Shown here: piece by piece, positions 17,794 to 26,431 of the stretch
Numbering within the stretch: the stretch's first letter is position 1
How the letters are laid out: each line of letters begins with the position of its first letter
From: Ardenticatenaceae bacterium
Lineage (GTDB): Bacteria > Chloroflexota > Anaerolineae > Promineifilales > Promineifilaceae
Assembly (NCBI GenBank): GCA_020634415.1
Contig: JACKBT010000001.1
Span: 1-64,000 of the forward strand
Direction of reading: 5' to 3'
Length of the DNA stretch: 64,000 nucleotides
The notes under the pieces: generated by a model
What the model was told of the DNA's origin: nothing
The model's input: only the letters and a program-made list of their open reading frames with translations
Databases searched by the model: none
Program-made: the position numbers and the translations under genes

Positions 17794-18753
17794 ATGATTG
17801 CTCCAACTATGGAAGAGATTCAACAATTTGCGAACCAAGTGATTGATAATGTGGAGAAGGTGATTATTGGCAAACGGCCGTCTCTCCAACTCCTCCTCGT
17901 CTCCCTGCTGTGTGAAGGGCATGTCCTGCTCGAAGACGTACCTGGCGTGGGCAAAACCATGCTGGCCCGCTCCCTGGCCGCCAGCCTGGGCATCACCTTC
18001 AAGCGGCTGCAATGCACCCCCGATCTGCTGCCCAACGATGTCACCGGCGTGTCCATTTTCGACCAAAAAGCCCAAGCCTTCACCTTCATTCAAGGCCCCG
18101 CCTTCACCCACATCTTGCTGGCCGACGAGATAAACCGCGCCACCCCGCGCACCCAATCAGCCCTGCTGGAAGCGATGGGCGAACGACAGGTAACGGTAGA
18201 CGGCATAACGCATGAACTGCAACGGCCGTTCTTCGTCCTCGCCACCCAAAACCCAGTCGAATACGAAGGCACCTTCCCTCTGCCCGAAGCCCAACTGGAT
18301 CGCTTCTTTATGAAGTTGAGTCTGGGCTACCTGGATGAAGCCAGCGAAAGCCAAATGTTGTTGAATTTAGGTGGGGCGCATCCCATTGAGGGGTTAACGG
18401 CCGTTGTCGCCGGCCACCAACTTCCCACCCTCGCCCGCCAAATCTGGCAAGTCCACGTAGACGACACCATCCGCGAATACATCGTGCGCCTCGTCTTCGC
18501 CACCCGGCGGCACAAAGACTTGGTACTGGGAGCCAGCCCACGTGGCAGCCATGCTTTGTACCGGGGTAGTCAGGCGTTAGCCGCCGTAAACGGCCGTAAT
18601 TACGTCCTGCCCGATGATGTCAAAACCCTGGCCCCCGTCATCCTCGCCCACCGCTGCCTCCTCCACCCCGAAAGCGCCCTGCGCGGCCTCACCACCACCA
18701 CCATCCTCGCCAACATCCTTAAAGAGACAGAGTTAGGCATTGGTGATTTATAG
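17794..18753 (+). CDS. MoxR-family AAA+ ATPase
   Basis: A 319-residue AAA+ protein. Walker A is GVGKTMLA in LLEDVPGVGKTMLARSLA, Walker B is [15 protein letters not shown], sensor 1 is VLATQNPVEYEGTFPLPEAQ and the arginine-finger/sensor 2 part is ASPRGSHALYRGSQALA. MoxR ATPases act as chaperones that help assemble or activate neighbouring DUF58/VWA proteins. The ATG at 17794 follows GGAGG by 6 bases; upstream in-frame codons run through the hairpin and are unlikely. It is the first gene of MoxR-DUF58-DUF4129, with 72 bases to the DUF58 gene. A paralogue heads the operon at 60751-56157. Confidence 0.95.
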   Translation: MIAPTMEEIQQFANQVIDNVEKVIIGKRPSLQLLLVSLLCEGHVLLEDVPGVGKTMLARSLAASLGITFKRLQCTPDLLPNDVTGVSIFDQKAQAFTFIQGPAFTHILLADEINRATPRTQSALLEAMGERQVTVDGITHELQRPFFVLATQNPVEYEGTFPLPEAQLDRFFMKLSLGYLDEASESQMLLNLGGAHPIEGLTAVVAGHQLPTLARQIWQVHVDDTIREYIVRLVFATRRHKDLVLGASPRGSHALYRGSQALAAVNGRNYVLPDDVKTLAPVILAHRCLLHPESALRGLTTTTILANILKETELGIGDL

Positions 18754-18756
18754 ACA

Positions 18757-18820
18757 ATTGGGGACTAGAGACTGGAGACTAGAGATTACCCCGTCTCCAG
18801 TCTCTAGTTCCCAGTCTCCT
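18757..18820. repeat. Iterated-word inverted repeat (ggggactagagactggagac)
   Basis: GGGGACTAGAGACTGGAGAC is followed by GTCTCCAGTCTCTAGTTCCC and cagtctcc. This is a near-perfect 20-bp stem between the moxR stop and the DUF58 start, in the same word family as 15047-15106 and 21752-21790. Confidence 0.65.
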
Positions 18821-18825
18821 ATCTC

Positions 18826-20085
18826 ATGGCTTACCTCATCGTCCTCCTCCTCATCATCGCCTTCGCCCTGCGTGTAGATTTTGTCTTTTACATTCTCTAC
18901 GTCTGCATTGGCCTCTACTTGTGGGGACGCTGGTACACGCCCCGCGCCTTAGCCAACTTGCGCGTAGAGCGCATCTTCCACAGCCATGCTTTTTGGGGCG
19001 AACGGCTGCCCATCACCCTGCAAATCAGCAACCAAAATCGGCTGGCTGTACCCTGGCTACAATTACAAGAATCGGTGGCCCTGGAACTGCGCGGCAATGA
19101 AACAACGGCCCATGTTTTAACCTTACCGGGCAAAGAAACGGCCGTCATCCACTACACCATCTACGCCCGCCGCCGCGGCTACTACAAACTTGGCCCCCTA
19201 CAAATCATCACCGGCGACCTGTTTGGTCTGTATCAGGAGCGGCATGGCCGTGTTGATCCCAGCTACTTCACCGTTTACCCCCGCCTCATCCCCCTGTCGC
19301 AGCTAGGGTTGCCCTCACGCCTGCCCTTTGGCACCATCGCCAGCCCCCAGCGCCTCTTCGCCGACCCCGCCCGCCCCGCCGGTGTGCGTAATTACGTGTC
19401 CGGCGATTCACTGCGCCAGATTAATTGGAAGGCCAGTGCCCACACGCGCCATCTACTGGTCAAAACCTATCAACCAGCCATTTCGCTGGAAACGGCCGTT
19501 CTCCTCAACCTCAACCAAGACGAATACCAACGCCGCACCCGCCTCGACACCATTGAATGGGCCATCGAAGTCGCCGCTTCCCTGGCCGCCCATCTCATCG
19601 AGCAGCGGCAAGCCGTCGGCTTCATCACCAATGGCGCTGACCCCCTGCATGGTGCAGAAGATGGCGATTTTGACGAGGCCAGCGGCCGTTTGCAAAGCAA
19701 ACAGTTAACAGCCGCCATGGCCCCCGCCCCCATCTCACCGCGCCCTGGCCGCGGCCAACTCATGCGCATTCTAGAACGCCTGGCCCGCCTCGAAGCCATC
19801 CCCACTGCCCCCTTTGCCGAATGGACACCGCAGGCTTGCCACAACCTCAGTTGGGGCACAACCTTGCTCGTCGTCACCACCAGCGGCGACGAAGCCGTGT
19901 GCCAGGCACTGCACCGCCTCGTCCGCGTGGGTCTCAACCCCGTCCTCATCACCGTTGAGCCAGCCGCCAATTTCGGCGAGGTACGGCAGCGGGCCAAACA
20001 GCTAGGCTTTGCCGCCTACGAAGTGCTGCGCGAGGAAGATTTGGACAAATGGCGACGGCCGTTAGGAGTAACAAGCAGCAGGTAG
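18826..20085 (+). CDS. DUF58 domain-containing membrane protein
   Basis: A 419-residue protein. Two adjacent N-terminal membrane helices (about residues 3-35) are followed by a beta-rich domain, then the DUF58 signature YVSGDSLRQINWKASAHTRHL (about residues 188-208). After it comes a VWA-like alpha/beta region containing ETAVLLNLNQDEY and a late TTLLVVTTSGDE. DUF58 proteins accompany MoxR ATPases and DUF4129/transglutaminase-like membrane proteins in a common three-gene set thought to work at the cell envelope. The exact activity is not established. The final codons AGC AGC AGG TAG coincide with the start of the gcaggtag word repeat. The ATG at 18826 has only weak ribosome-site support. Confidence 0.9.
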   Translation: MAYLIVLLLIIAFALRVDFVFYILYVCIGLYLWGRWYTPRALANLRVERIFHSHAFWGERLPITLQISNQNRLAVPWLQLQESVALELRGNETTAHVLTLPGKETAVIHYTIYARRRGYYKLGPLQIITGDLFGLYQERHGRVDPSYFTVYPRLIPLSQLGLPSRLPFGTIASPQRLFADPARPAGVRNYVSGDSLRQINWKASAHTRHLLVKTYQPAISLETAVLLNLNQDEYQRRTRLDTIEWAIEVAASLAAHLIEQRQAVGFITNGADPLHGAEDGDFDEASGRLQSKQLTAAMAPAPISPRPGRGQLMRILERLARLEAIPTAPFAEWTPQACHNLSWGTTLLVVTTSGDEAVCQALHRLVRVGLNPVLITVEPAANFGEVRQRAKQLGFAAYEVLREEDLDKWRRPLGVTSSR

Positions 20086-20128
20086 CAAGCGGCAGGTAGA
20101 CTTGCCACCTGCCACCTGCCACCTCTTA
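20072..20128. repeat. Iterated-word inverted repeat (gcaggtag/ccacctgc)
   Basis: agcagcaggtagcaagcgg and caggtagacttg are followed by ccacctgccacctgccacctc. The forward word supplies the TAG stop of the DUF58 gene, and the inverted word ends a few bases before the next start codon. Confidence 0.6.
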
Positions 20129-20131
20129 CCC

Positions 20132-21706
20132 ATGAAATCAATCAACTGGAGCCAAACAATCCTGCTAGCTTTGATGATAACGGCCGTTCCCGTCGGCCTG
20201 CTCACCATCATCAGCATCATCGTGCCCGGCTGGCCCTGGCTGGCAATTGTGTGGCTGGGGCTGGCAACGGCCGTTGAAGCCCTCAGCACCACCATCTGGC
20301 TGGGCCACCACAACCAACTCGGCCTCAACAAATCCTACTACCGCGCCGCCGAATTCATCGTCCTGGCCCTCATCATGCGCCTTTTCACCTGGACACTGAA
20401 CGGCAACTGGCCCCAATTCAGCCAATGGCGCAGCTACCTGCTAACTCCCTCCATCTTGTTTGATGGCTACTTCATCGTCGCCATCCTCATCCTCTTCCTC
20501 ATTTGGACGTGGGCCAACGTCTTGGCAAACATCTTCCATCACCTGGAAATCAGCCGAGCCGAAAGCAGCTACTACGAACGCGCCCACGCTGGCAGCGACC
20601 GTCCTATGCCGCTCAACCGGGTCACGCTGGTAGAAACCTTCCTGCAACATTGGCTCATAGGCGGCATCTTCCTCGTCATCTGTGCCGCCCTCACAACCTT
20701 CAACCTCACCGAGCTAACCGAAGTGCAAAATCCGTTGGCAATCGGCCGTTTAGGGCTGCGCCCTCACCTATTAATCGCCATCCTCACCTACTTCCTCTCC
20801 GGCCTGTGGCTGCTCAGTCAGGCGCGGCTGTCCGTCATGAAAGCCCGCTGGCTCACCGGGCGCGTCGCCAAACAAGAGCCAGTAGAGCGCAGTTGGCAGC
20901 GCACCAGTTTTATTACGCTGCTGGTGGTGGCTGGCCTGGCCACCCTTCTGCCCATCGGCTCCACCTTCTTCATCAGCCGCATCCTCAACGTACTCATTGT
21001 CAGCCTGATTTTTCTGCTCAACCTCATCGTCTTCGCCTTCAGCACACTGCTCGTCGCCGTCCTTTCTCTGTTTGGGCGGCAGCCAGCCGAAGGCGGCACA
21101 AACGAGCCGCTGCGCCTCCCCGAAGATGTCTTCGCCGGGGCCGATGCCCCCCTGCCCAACGACACTCCCTCCCTCATCGTTGGCTCCATCTTCTGGCTGG
21201 CTGTCTTAGCCATGGCCATCGTGGCTCTTGTCTTTTTTTGGCGCGAGCGGGGCTATCGTTTGCCCTCATGGCGGCAGATGTGGCAGGCGGTGCGCGGCTG
21301 GCTGCACCAGTGGTGGTATGGGCTGGCGGCGCAGGTGGCTAGATGGCAGCAGCCCGCCACCACCACTGCTAATGGGTCAGAACGCAAACGGCCGTTCCGC
21401 CTGCCCTTCCGCTTTTTACGTCTCAACAACCTCTCCCCCCGTCAACAAATCACCTACTTCTACCTCTCCACCGTGCGCCGCGCCAGTGAGCGGGGCATAC
21501 CGCGCCAACCCCACGAAACACCCCTAGAGTACGCCCACTCCCTACGCGAAGAACTGCCCCAAGAAACGGCCGATGTCACCCACCTCACCGATGCTTTTCT
21601 CCAGGCCAGATACAGTTTGCAGCCCGTGGAGACGGAGGAAGCAACGGCCGTTAAGCCCATCTGGCAGCGTCTCCGTGCCGCCATCAAACAAAAAAGAGCC
21701 AGATGA
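20132..21706 (+). CDS. DUF4129 domain-containing membrane protein
   Basis: A 524-residue polytopic protein. Hydrophobic segments include LLALMITAVPVGLLTIISII, FIVLALIMRLFTWTL, FDGYFIVAILILFLIWTW, GGIFLVICAALTTF, a helix-rich block around residues 280-330 and IFWLAVLAMAIVALVFFW. The cytosolic C-terminal domain ITYFYLSTVRRASERGIPRQ...ETPLEYAHSLREELP is the DUF4129 pattern usually found at the end of transglutaminase-like membrane proteins. No transglutaminase Cys-His-Asp core is visible. It completes the MoxR-DUF58 set and probably functions with them at the membrane. The ATG at 20132 (MKSINWSQ) is preferred because earlier in-frame codons come from the repeat spacer. Confidence 0.82.
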   Translation: MKSINWSQTILLALMITAVPVGLLTIISIIVPGWPWLAIVWLGLATAVEALSTTIWLGHHNQLGLNKSYYRAAEFIVLALIMRLFTWTLNGNWPQFSQWRSYLLTPSILFDGYFIVAILILFLIWTWANVLANIFHHLEISRAESSYYERAHAGSDRPMPLNRVTLVETFLQHWLIGGIFLVICAALTTFNLTELTEVQNPLAIGRLGLRPHLLIAILTYFLSGLWLLSQARLSVMKARWLTGRVAKQEPVERSWQRTSFITLLVVAGLATLLPIGSTFFISRILNVLIVSLIFLLNLIVFAFSTLLVAVLSLFGRQPAEGGTNEPLRLPEDVFAGADAPLPNDTPSLIVGSIFWLAVLAMAIVALVFFWRERGYRLPSWRQMWQAVRGWLHQWWYGLAAQVARWQQPATTTANGSERKRPFRLPFRFLRLNNLSPRQQITYFYLSTVRRASERGIPRQPHETPLEYAHSLREELPQETADVTHLTDAFLQARYSLQPVETEEATAVKPIWQRLRAAIKQKRAR

Positions 21707-21751
21707 ACGTGATTCGCCTCTTGCCCCTGTTCATGATAAAAAAGGCAGGTT

Positions 21752-21790
21752 TTGGAGATTGGAGACTAGAGACTGGAGACTGCATTAATC
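21752..21790. repeat. Iterated-word repeat (ggagactagagactgg)
   Basis: tggagattggagactag and agactggagactgc are followed by attaatctcttagctccaat, a looser inverted arm. It is the third member of the ggagact word family, downstream of the DUF4129 gene. Confidence 0.5.
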
Positions 21791-21841
21791 TCTTAGCTCC
21801 AATTTCTAAACGCAGTAGTTAAAAAAACAACTTATAGAAAT

Positions 21842-21908
21842 GTCATACCCGCGCAGGCAGGTATCCAGCTTCCCCACCAGAGTGGATTTCCGCATTCGCG
21901 GGAATGAC
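21842..21908. repeat. GTCATNCCCGCG palindromic repeat
   Basis: GTCATACCCGCGCAGGC at 21842-21858 is inverted as GCATTCGCGGGAATGAC at 21892-21908, with tatccagc and gtggatttcc inside. It is the widespread GTCATTCCCGCG type of extragenic palindrome. It is followed by ttcgatctactga, the end of the 11963-12060 element. Confidence 0.6.
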
Positions 21909-21975
21909 ACACTCACGATGATGACGTTTTTCGATCTACTGAATCTCTAAAAAATGTTGAAGGAGATTTCCCACC

Positions 21976-23496
21976 ATGACCCAAATTGTAGAATGCGTGC
22001 CCAATTTTAGTGACGGCCGTAATCCCAAAATTTACAACGGCATCGCCGACCAAATCCGCAATGTGCGCGGTGTGCAGGTGCTCAATGTCAGTCCAGACCC
22101 CGACCACAACCGCACGGTGATTACCTTTGTGGGTGCGCCAACGGCCGTTGTCGAAGCCGCCTTTCGCGCCATTGCCTTCGCCGCCCAGCACATCAATCTC
22201 GACACCCACACTGGCGAACATCCCCGCATCGGGGCCACCGATGTGGTGCCATTCATCCCCGTGCGCAACGTCACCATGGCCGACTGCGTGGCCCTGGCAC
22301 AGCAGTTGGGCCAGCGCGTAGGCCAGGAGTTGGGCATTGCCGTCTACCTATATGAAGAGGCTGCCACGCGCCCCGAACGCACCAAGCTCTCCGCCATCCG
22401 CAAAGGCGAGTATGAACTGTGGAAGCAGGAAGTTGCCACCAACCCGGCGCGGCAGCCCGATTTTGGCCCCGCCGAACCCCAATCCTGGGGCGCAACCGTA
22501 ATTGGCGCACGGCCGTTTCTCATCGCCTACAACCTCTACCTCAACAGCAGCGATGTGGAAGCTGCCGAAAAAATCGCCCGCGAGATTCGCTTCATCGGCG
22601 GCGGTCTGCGCTTCCTCCAGGCCAAAGGCTTTCTGGTAGAGGGGCAAGCCCAAGTCAGCATGAACCTGACCAACTTCGAGAAAACCCCCATTTACCGCGT
22701 GCAGGAGATGGTGCGGCGCGAAGCGGCCCGTTATGGTCTCACCATCACCAAAGCCGAGCTAATTGGCATGTCGCCGCAAAAAGCCCTCATGGACAGCGCC
22801 AAATATTATTTGCAGTTGGATGATGTGGAAGACAACCAAATCCTGGAATATCAGATGGCAGAAGCGGCGGCCCAAGAGGAGGCAGACCATACGCCGCACG
22901 ATTTTATTGCTGCGGTCGCCAGCAAAGAGCCGACACCGGGCGGCGGTTCGGTGGCGGCGTTGGCGGGGGCCTTGGGCACCGCCCTGGCGCAAATGGTGGC
23001 TGGGCTGACTATTGGCCGCAAAAAGTATGCGGATGTGACTGAACAGGCGCAGGCTATTTTGACGGAAGCGGCTGCGGTGCAGGAACAGTTAACGACCGCT
23101 GTGGCCGAAGATGCGGCGGCCTATCAGGCAGTGATGGCTGTGTTCCGCGACAAAGAGTTGGCAGGTGAGGCCCGAGACGAGGCGATTGAAGCGGCCACGA
23201 TTGGCGCGGGTGAGGTGCCTTTGCGCGTGGCCCGCCTTAGCCTGCGGGCGGCGCAGTTGGCGCTGGCGGTGGCCGAATTGGGCAATGTGAATGCGGTGAC
23301 GGATGGGGCAGCGGGGGTGTTGATGGCGCGAACGGCCGTTCAGGTGGCCGCGCTCAATGTCAAAACCAATGCCGTCAACCTGAAAAGCCAGACACTCGTC
23401 CAAAAGTGGCAGCGGGAGTTGGCTGAATTGGAAGGCGAAGCGGATGAGTTGGCCGCTGCGGCCATGCGCGTGGCCGCGCAGCGAGGAGGATTCTAA
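21976..23496 (+). CDS. ftcD: Bifunctional glutamate formimidoyltransferase / formimidoyl-THF cyclodeaminase
   Basis: A 506-residue fusion of histidine degradation and one-carbon metabolism. Residues about 1-180 are the formimidoyltransferase N domain (ECVPNFSDGRN, DPDHNRTVITFVG, HTGEHPRIGATDVVPF). Residues about 181-295 are its second half (ARPFLIAYNLYLNS, RFIGGGLRFLQAKGF). Residues about 310-500 are the cyclodeaminase (TPHDFIAAVASKEPTPGGGS onward). It would move the formimino group from formiminoglutamate to tetrahydrofolate and then release ammonia, giving methenyl-THF. Both active regions look complete. The ATG at 21976 has AAGGAG about 10 bases upstream. Its stop overlaps the start of the M23 gene by one base (TAATG), so translation may be coupled. 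No other hut gene is nearby. Confidence 0.95.
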   Translation: MTQIVECVPNFSDGRNPKIYNGIADQIRNVRGVQVLNVSPDPDHNRTVITFVGAPTAVVEAAFRAIAFAAQHINLDTHTGEHPRIGATDVVPFIPVRNVTMADCVALAQQLGQRVGQELGIAVYLYEEAATRPERTKLSAIRKGEYELWKQEVATNPARQPDFGPAEPQSWGATVIGARPFLIAYNLYLNSSDVEAAEKIAREIRFIGGGLRFLQAKGFLVEGQAQVSMNLTNFEKTPIYRVQEMVRREAARYGLTITKAELIGMSPQKALMDSAKYYLQLDDVEDNQILEYQMAEAAAQEEADHTPHDFIAAVASKEPTPGGGSVAALAGALGTALAQMVAGLTIGRKKYADVTEQAQAILTEAAAVQEQLTTAVAEDAAAYQAVMAVFRDKELAGEARDEAIEAATIGAGEVPLRVARLSLRAAQLALAVAELGNVNAVTDGAAGVLMARTAVQVAALNVKTNAVNLKSQTLVQKWQRELAELEGEADELAAAAMRVAAQRGGF

Positions 23497-24626
23497 TGAG
23501 CAAAGGTGTGGTGGAGAGACGAGAGGCGAAAGGCGAAGGGCGAGGGGTGAGCAGTCGGCCACAACTTGCCATTTACTGTTTACTGATTATGGTTTACGGT
23601 TTACTGTTCACCGCCTGCCGGCCCAACAATGTGGTGGAGGCGGTGGTAGTAGAGGCGGAGAGTATGGTGATGATGGCGGAGGTGGTGGTGACGGAAACGG
23701 CCGTTTTCCTGGCCGAACCCGTCATCTCCGTCAGCGGCGATAATGCTGCCCCGGCTACCCCCACCCCCATCCCCACGCCAGTGCCTACCGAGATCATCCC
23801 CACCGCCACCAACAGCCCCACCGCCATGCCCACCTTCACCCCGCCAGCCCTGCCCAACACCTCCCCCTGGGAGCATTACTGGCTGCGCCGCCCCGTTGCC
23901 GAAGATGGCATTGTCTGGACAAACAAGACCTATCCCTACGGCCACACTCGCGGCGGCATGTTACGCCCCCATCACGGTGTGGAGTTTGACGTAGATTACA
24001 ACACAGAGATTTTAGCCGCCGCCAGCGGCACAATCGTGGTGGCCGGCAGCGATGCCGAAGTTGCCTATGGGCCGCAAACCAATTTTTACGGCAATCTCGT
24101 TGTCATTGAACTGGACTCGAAGTTGAATGAAGTCACCCCCGTCTACATCCTGTACGGCCATCTGGCGCAGGTGTTGGTGCAGGTGGGGCAGCATGTAGCT
24201 GCCGAGCAGATTATTGCCTTGTCTGGCGCGTCTGGTGTGGCCGATGGCCCCCATCTCCATTTTGAAGTGCGTGTGGGCCAAAACAGTTATGAAAGCACAC
24301 GCAACCCCCTGCTGTGGCTCTACCCCTTCCCCGATCGCGGTGTTGTGGCCGGGCGGGTGATGTGGGCCAACAGCGAATTGGCAGCCGAAGCCCCCGTCAC
24401 CCTGCGCCGCCTCGATGGGCCGTCCCGCTACGCGGCAACCACCACCTATGCCCATGAAAGCATCAATGGCGACGATGGCTGGCAAGAGAACTTTGCCTTT
24501 GACGATGTGGATGCGGGCTACTATGAAGTGACTGTCACCGTCGGCGGCAAGGAGTTTGAGGCCAATGTGTGGGTCTATCCCTTCCAGACCAGTTTTGTGG
24601 AGATTTTGATTGAGGGGGGCGAGTAG
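23496..24626 (+). CDS. M23-family (LytM) peptidase, predicted lipoprotein
   Basis: A 376-residue protein. After an unusual charged start (SKGVVERREAKGEGRG), hydrophobic IYCLLIMVYGLLFTAC looks like a lipoprotein signal with cysteine at the end of LFTAC. A Thr/Pro linker follows (TPTPIPTPVPTEIIPT), then the LytM/M23 zinc fold with HHGVEFD (first zinc ligands), GNLVVIEL and VADGPHLHFEVRV (second HxH). A beta-rich C-terminal domain ends YYEVTVTVGGKEFEANVWV. M23 enzymes cut peptidoglycan cross-bridges; some are regulators. The 5' codons encoding residues 5-18 are an iterated gaggcgaaaggcgaaggg repeat, so the real start may be an internal ATG (near MVYGLLFTAC) or the signal has been extended by repeat insertion. 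It overlaps ftcD by one base. Confidence 0.88.
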   Translation: MSKGVVERREAKGEGRGVSSRPQLAIYCLLIMVYGLLFTACRPNNVVEAVVVEAESMVMMAEVVVTETAVFLAEPVISVSGDNAAPATPTPIPTPVPTEIIPTATNSPTAMPTFTPPALPNTSPWEHYWLRRPVAEDGIVWTNKTYPYGHTRGGMLRPHHGVEFDVDYNTEILAAASGTIVVAGSDAEVAYGPQTNFYGNLVVIELDSKLNEVTPVYILYGHLAQVLVQVGQHVAAEQIIALSGASGVADGPHLHFEVRVGQNSYESTRNPLLWLYPFPDRGVVAGRVMWANSELAAEAPVTLRRLDGPSRYAATTTYAHESINGDDGWQENFAFDDVDAGYYEVTVTVGGKEFEANVWVYPFQTSFVEILIEGGE

Positions 24627-24662
24627 GGTAACGGCCGTTCACTCAACAGTCAACTATCCGCC

Positions 24663-25799
24663 ATGTGCAAATTTAAGGAGGAAGAAACAAGAGTGGCGCG
24701 GCGAGACGCCGGCCACATCTCCGGCGATGTTCGCCGTGAGAGGAAGACCTGCCCAGAGCAGGGGGGCAGCACGGTGATGACGCTGTACACCAGCGGCACC
24801 ATTAAGGGACAGCAGCGGTATGACCCGTGGGGAGATTCACGTTGGAGTGCCAACTACAGCCACATGGGCTACCGCTACACCAGCCAGCGCTGGGACGGCA
24901 AGATGAAGCTGCTGGATTACAATGCACGGTATTATGACCCGGAGATCGGCCGTTTCATCTCTGCAGATACTATAATTCCCAGCCAAGATCACATGGGAAT
25001 GACGGTAGGCTTCCATGAGTTGACATTCTTATATGAATTGCAAAGTGGAAACCAAAGTGGGACAGGAACCCCCAATGGTCAGTCCTTAAATAGATACACC
25101 TACACTCGTAATAACCCACTTAACTACACAGATAGTACTGGGCATGAAGAAGGTTCCATCACTATTACAAAAGAGGAGGCTGAGGCTTTGTATGGACCAG
25201 ATGGAGCGTTAACAAAGCTAACTGAAATTCTTGCACAACAAGCAAGCAATGCAGATATTATCGCAGCACTTACAGGTGTGCTTGCAGAAACAGGTGTTGT
25301 ATTAACCTCAGAAGCTACTTTAGTAGGCATATTTGCTGCTGTAGGTATAACTGTTACAGGTGCTGTTGCGGCAGGTTTAGCAGCTCTCATAGTTGCTTTA
25401 TTTATTTATGCCGCGTGGGAATGGCAGACAAATTCAATAGAAAATGCTGCATCGTATCTGTTAGACTACGTTTTACCTGGTTTAGAAGAAGTTGCCAACA
25501 ATACCCCATCAGGCGGAACAATAAATATTCAAGCTCACAGTACAACATTCAGTGCCGACTATGTACAAATAATCGGAATGCATAATGGACTAATCACTGA
25601 TACCTGGTCTTCTAACACTATAGCTATTCAAAATGATATTGGGCAAGTCCTGATAAATTGGATGAAAACTTATTCAGACCTCACTGGAACTAAAAGCCGT
25701 ATACAGTTCTGGTATGGTGAATATTGGTATTATGGCAACGATCAATGGTCCGAAAAATTCCCCAATTCTGGTGGAAGACCGTTAGGATATAGTTGGTAA
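24663..25799 (+). CDS. Orphan Rhs C-terminal tip with variable toxin-like domain
   Basis: A 378-residue frame. The Rhs-associated core is clear: RYDPWGDSRW, YRYTSQRWDGKMKLLDYNAR, YYDPEIGRFISADTI and LNRYTYTRNNPLNYTDSTGH (to about residue 160). The long YD-repeat body of a normal Rhs protein is missing, so this is a detached tip or a 5'-truncated gene. After the core comes a variable AT-rich domain of about 215 residues. It holds a long hydrophobic stretch, LVGIFAAVGITVTGAVAAGL followed by AALIVALFIYAAWEW, and ends IQFWYGEYWYYGNDQW. In Rhs systems this position carries the toxin. The first 30 residues are encoded by a dispersed repeat (ggaagacctgcccagagcag), so the true start is uncertain; the ATG at 24778 (MTLYTSGT) is an alternative. 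The next gene is a candidate immunity protein. Confidence 0.8.
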   Translation: MCKFKEEETRVARRDAGHISGDVRRERKTCPEQGGSTVMTLYTSGTIKGQQRYDPWGDSRWSANYSHMGYRYTSQRWDGKMKLLDYNARYYDPEIGRFISADTIIPSQDHMGMTVGFHELTFLYELQSGNQSGTGTPNGQSLNRYTYTRNNPLNYTDSTGHEEGSITITKEEAEALYGPDGALTKLTEILAQQASNADIIAALTGVLAETGVVLTSEATLVGIFAAVGITVTGAVAAGLAALIVALFIYAAWEWQTNSIENAASYLLDYVLPGLEEVANNTPSGGTINIQAHSTTFSADYVQIIGMHNGLITDTWSSNTIAIQNDIGQVLINWMKTYSDLTGTKSRIQFWYGEYWYYGNDQWSEKFPNSGGRPLGYSW

Positions 25800-25880
25800 T
25801 GTTTTAAAGTAATTTTCCAAACTTGAGTTACAGGATCACAAATTGTTGATTGCTGTGACTCAAGCTAGCAAAGGATATAC

Positions 25881-26150
25881 ATGATATCAATCATTTTTAA
25901 TATTGGTTTACTACTGTTTATAGTAATTTTTTCTACCTTAGCATGGCACTCAATCGTTAAGCGGTCACGGAAAGAGTTGCCCCGAATTATCTTATACCTA
26001 AACTTTATTATAGGCTGTTTTCTTTTCTTGTTAACAGACATCGAACCATCTAGGATTTGGCTAAGTATCTTTGTAATAGGCTCTTTAGCAATGTTGATTT
26101 TTGCTTTGTTTTGGGAACGAAAAGATAGTCGTTATAAAACAGATGGCTAA
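25881..26150 (+). CDS. Small polytopic membrane protein, candidate immunity protein
   Basis: An 89-residue protein with three predicted membrane helices (IIFNIGLLLFIVIFSTLAW, IILYLNFIIGCFLFLL and IWLSIFVIGSLAMLIFALFW) and a charged tail. I recognise no family. It lies 81 bases after the Rhs tip on the same strand and shares its AT-rich composition and lack of the genome's ACGGCCGT motif. That is the usual position of the immunity gene in polymorphic toxin loci. A membrane immunity protein would suit a toxin with a long hydrophobic segment acting in the inner membrane. This pairing is inferred from position and topology only. Confidence 0.65.
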   Translation: MISIIFNIGLLLFIVIFSTLAWHSIVKRSRKELPRIILYLNFIIGCFLFLLTDIEPSRIWLSIFVIGSLAMLIFALFWERKDSRYKTDG

Positions 26151-26189
26151 TACTCTTTGGTCTAGTTTTATGGCTCTTATCTGTGCAAG

Positions 26190-26390
26190 ATGTGATAAAC
26201 CACGATGCTGAGGGCGACATGAGCATTGAGAGATAGCCCTCTGCCGAGGAAAACGGCCGTATCACCCCCATCACCATCTTCATCACCCAATTGGCGATAA
26301 AGGACGACCGTATCATACAAAAAGTTGGCTGGAATACGGCCGTTATAAATAAAACGAGCAAGGCGGGACAGCGAGGACACCGCCTACAGT
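26190..26390 (-). repeat. Degenerate coding repeat, copy A (pairs with 28318-28500)
   Basis: The minus strand has an open segment reading RIPANFLYDTVVLYRQLGDE, then DGDGGDTAVFLGRGLSLNAH and VALSIVVYHIL. A diverged copy with frameshifts lies at 28318-28500. Shared DNA words include ccacgatg(c/t)tgaggg, agccct(c/t)tgc and acggccgtatc. The two copies are in the same orientation and bracket the FG-GAP gene. The family is not recognised. Confidence 0.5.
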
Positions 26391-26431
26391 TTGGATAAAA
26401 TATCACAAAATTTTTTTATGGAGTTCCACTG

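Noticed and set aside
24663..26150. Prophage or transposon as a whole
   Set aside because: No integrase, transposase, structural phage gene or clear target duplication is present; only the Rhs tip, a membrane protein and a dispersed repeat.
26050..26406. 118-residue minus-strand frame beside the candidate immunity gene
   Set aside because: It overlaps the immunity gene in antisense and has no family. The sequence is better explained by the degenerate repeat copy A.
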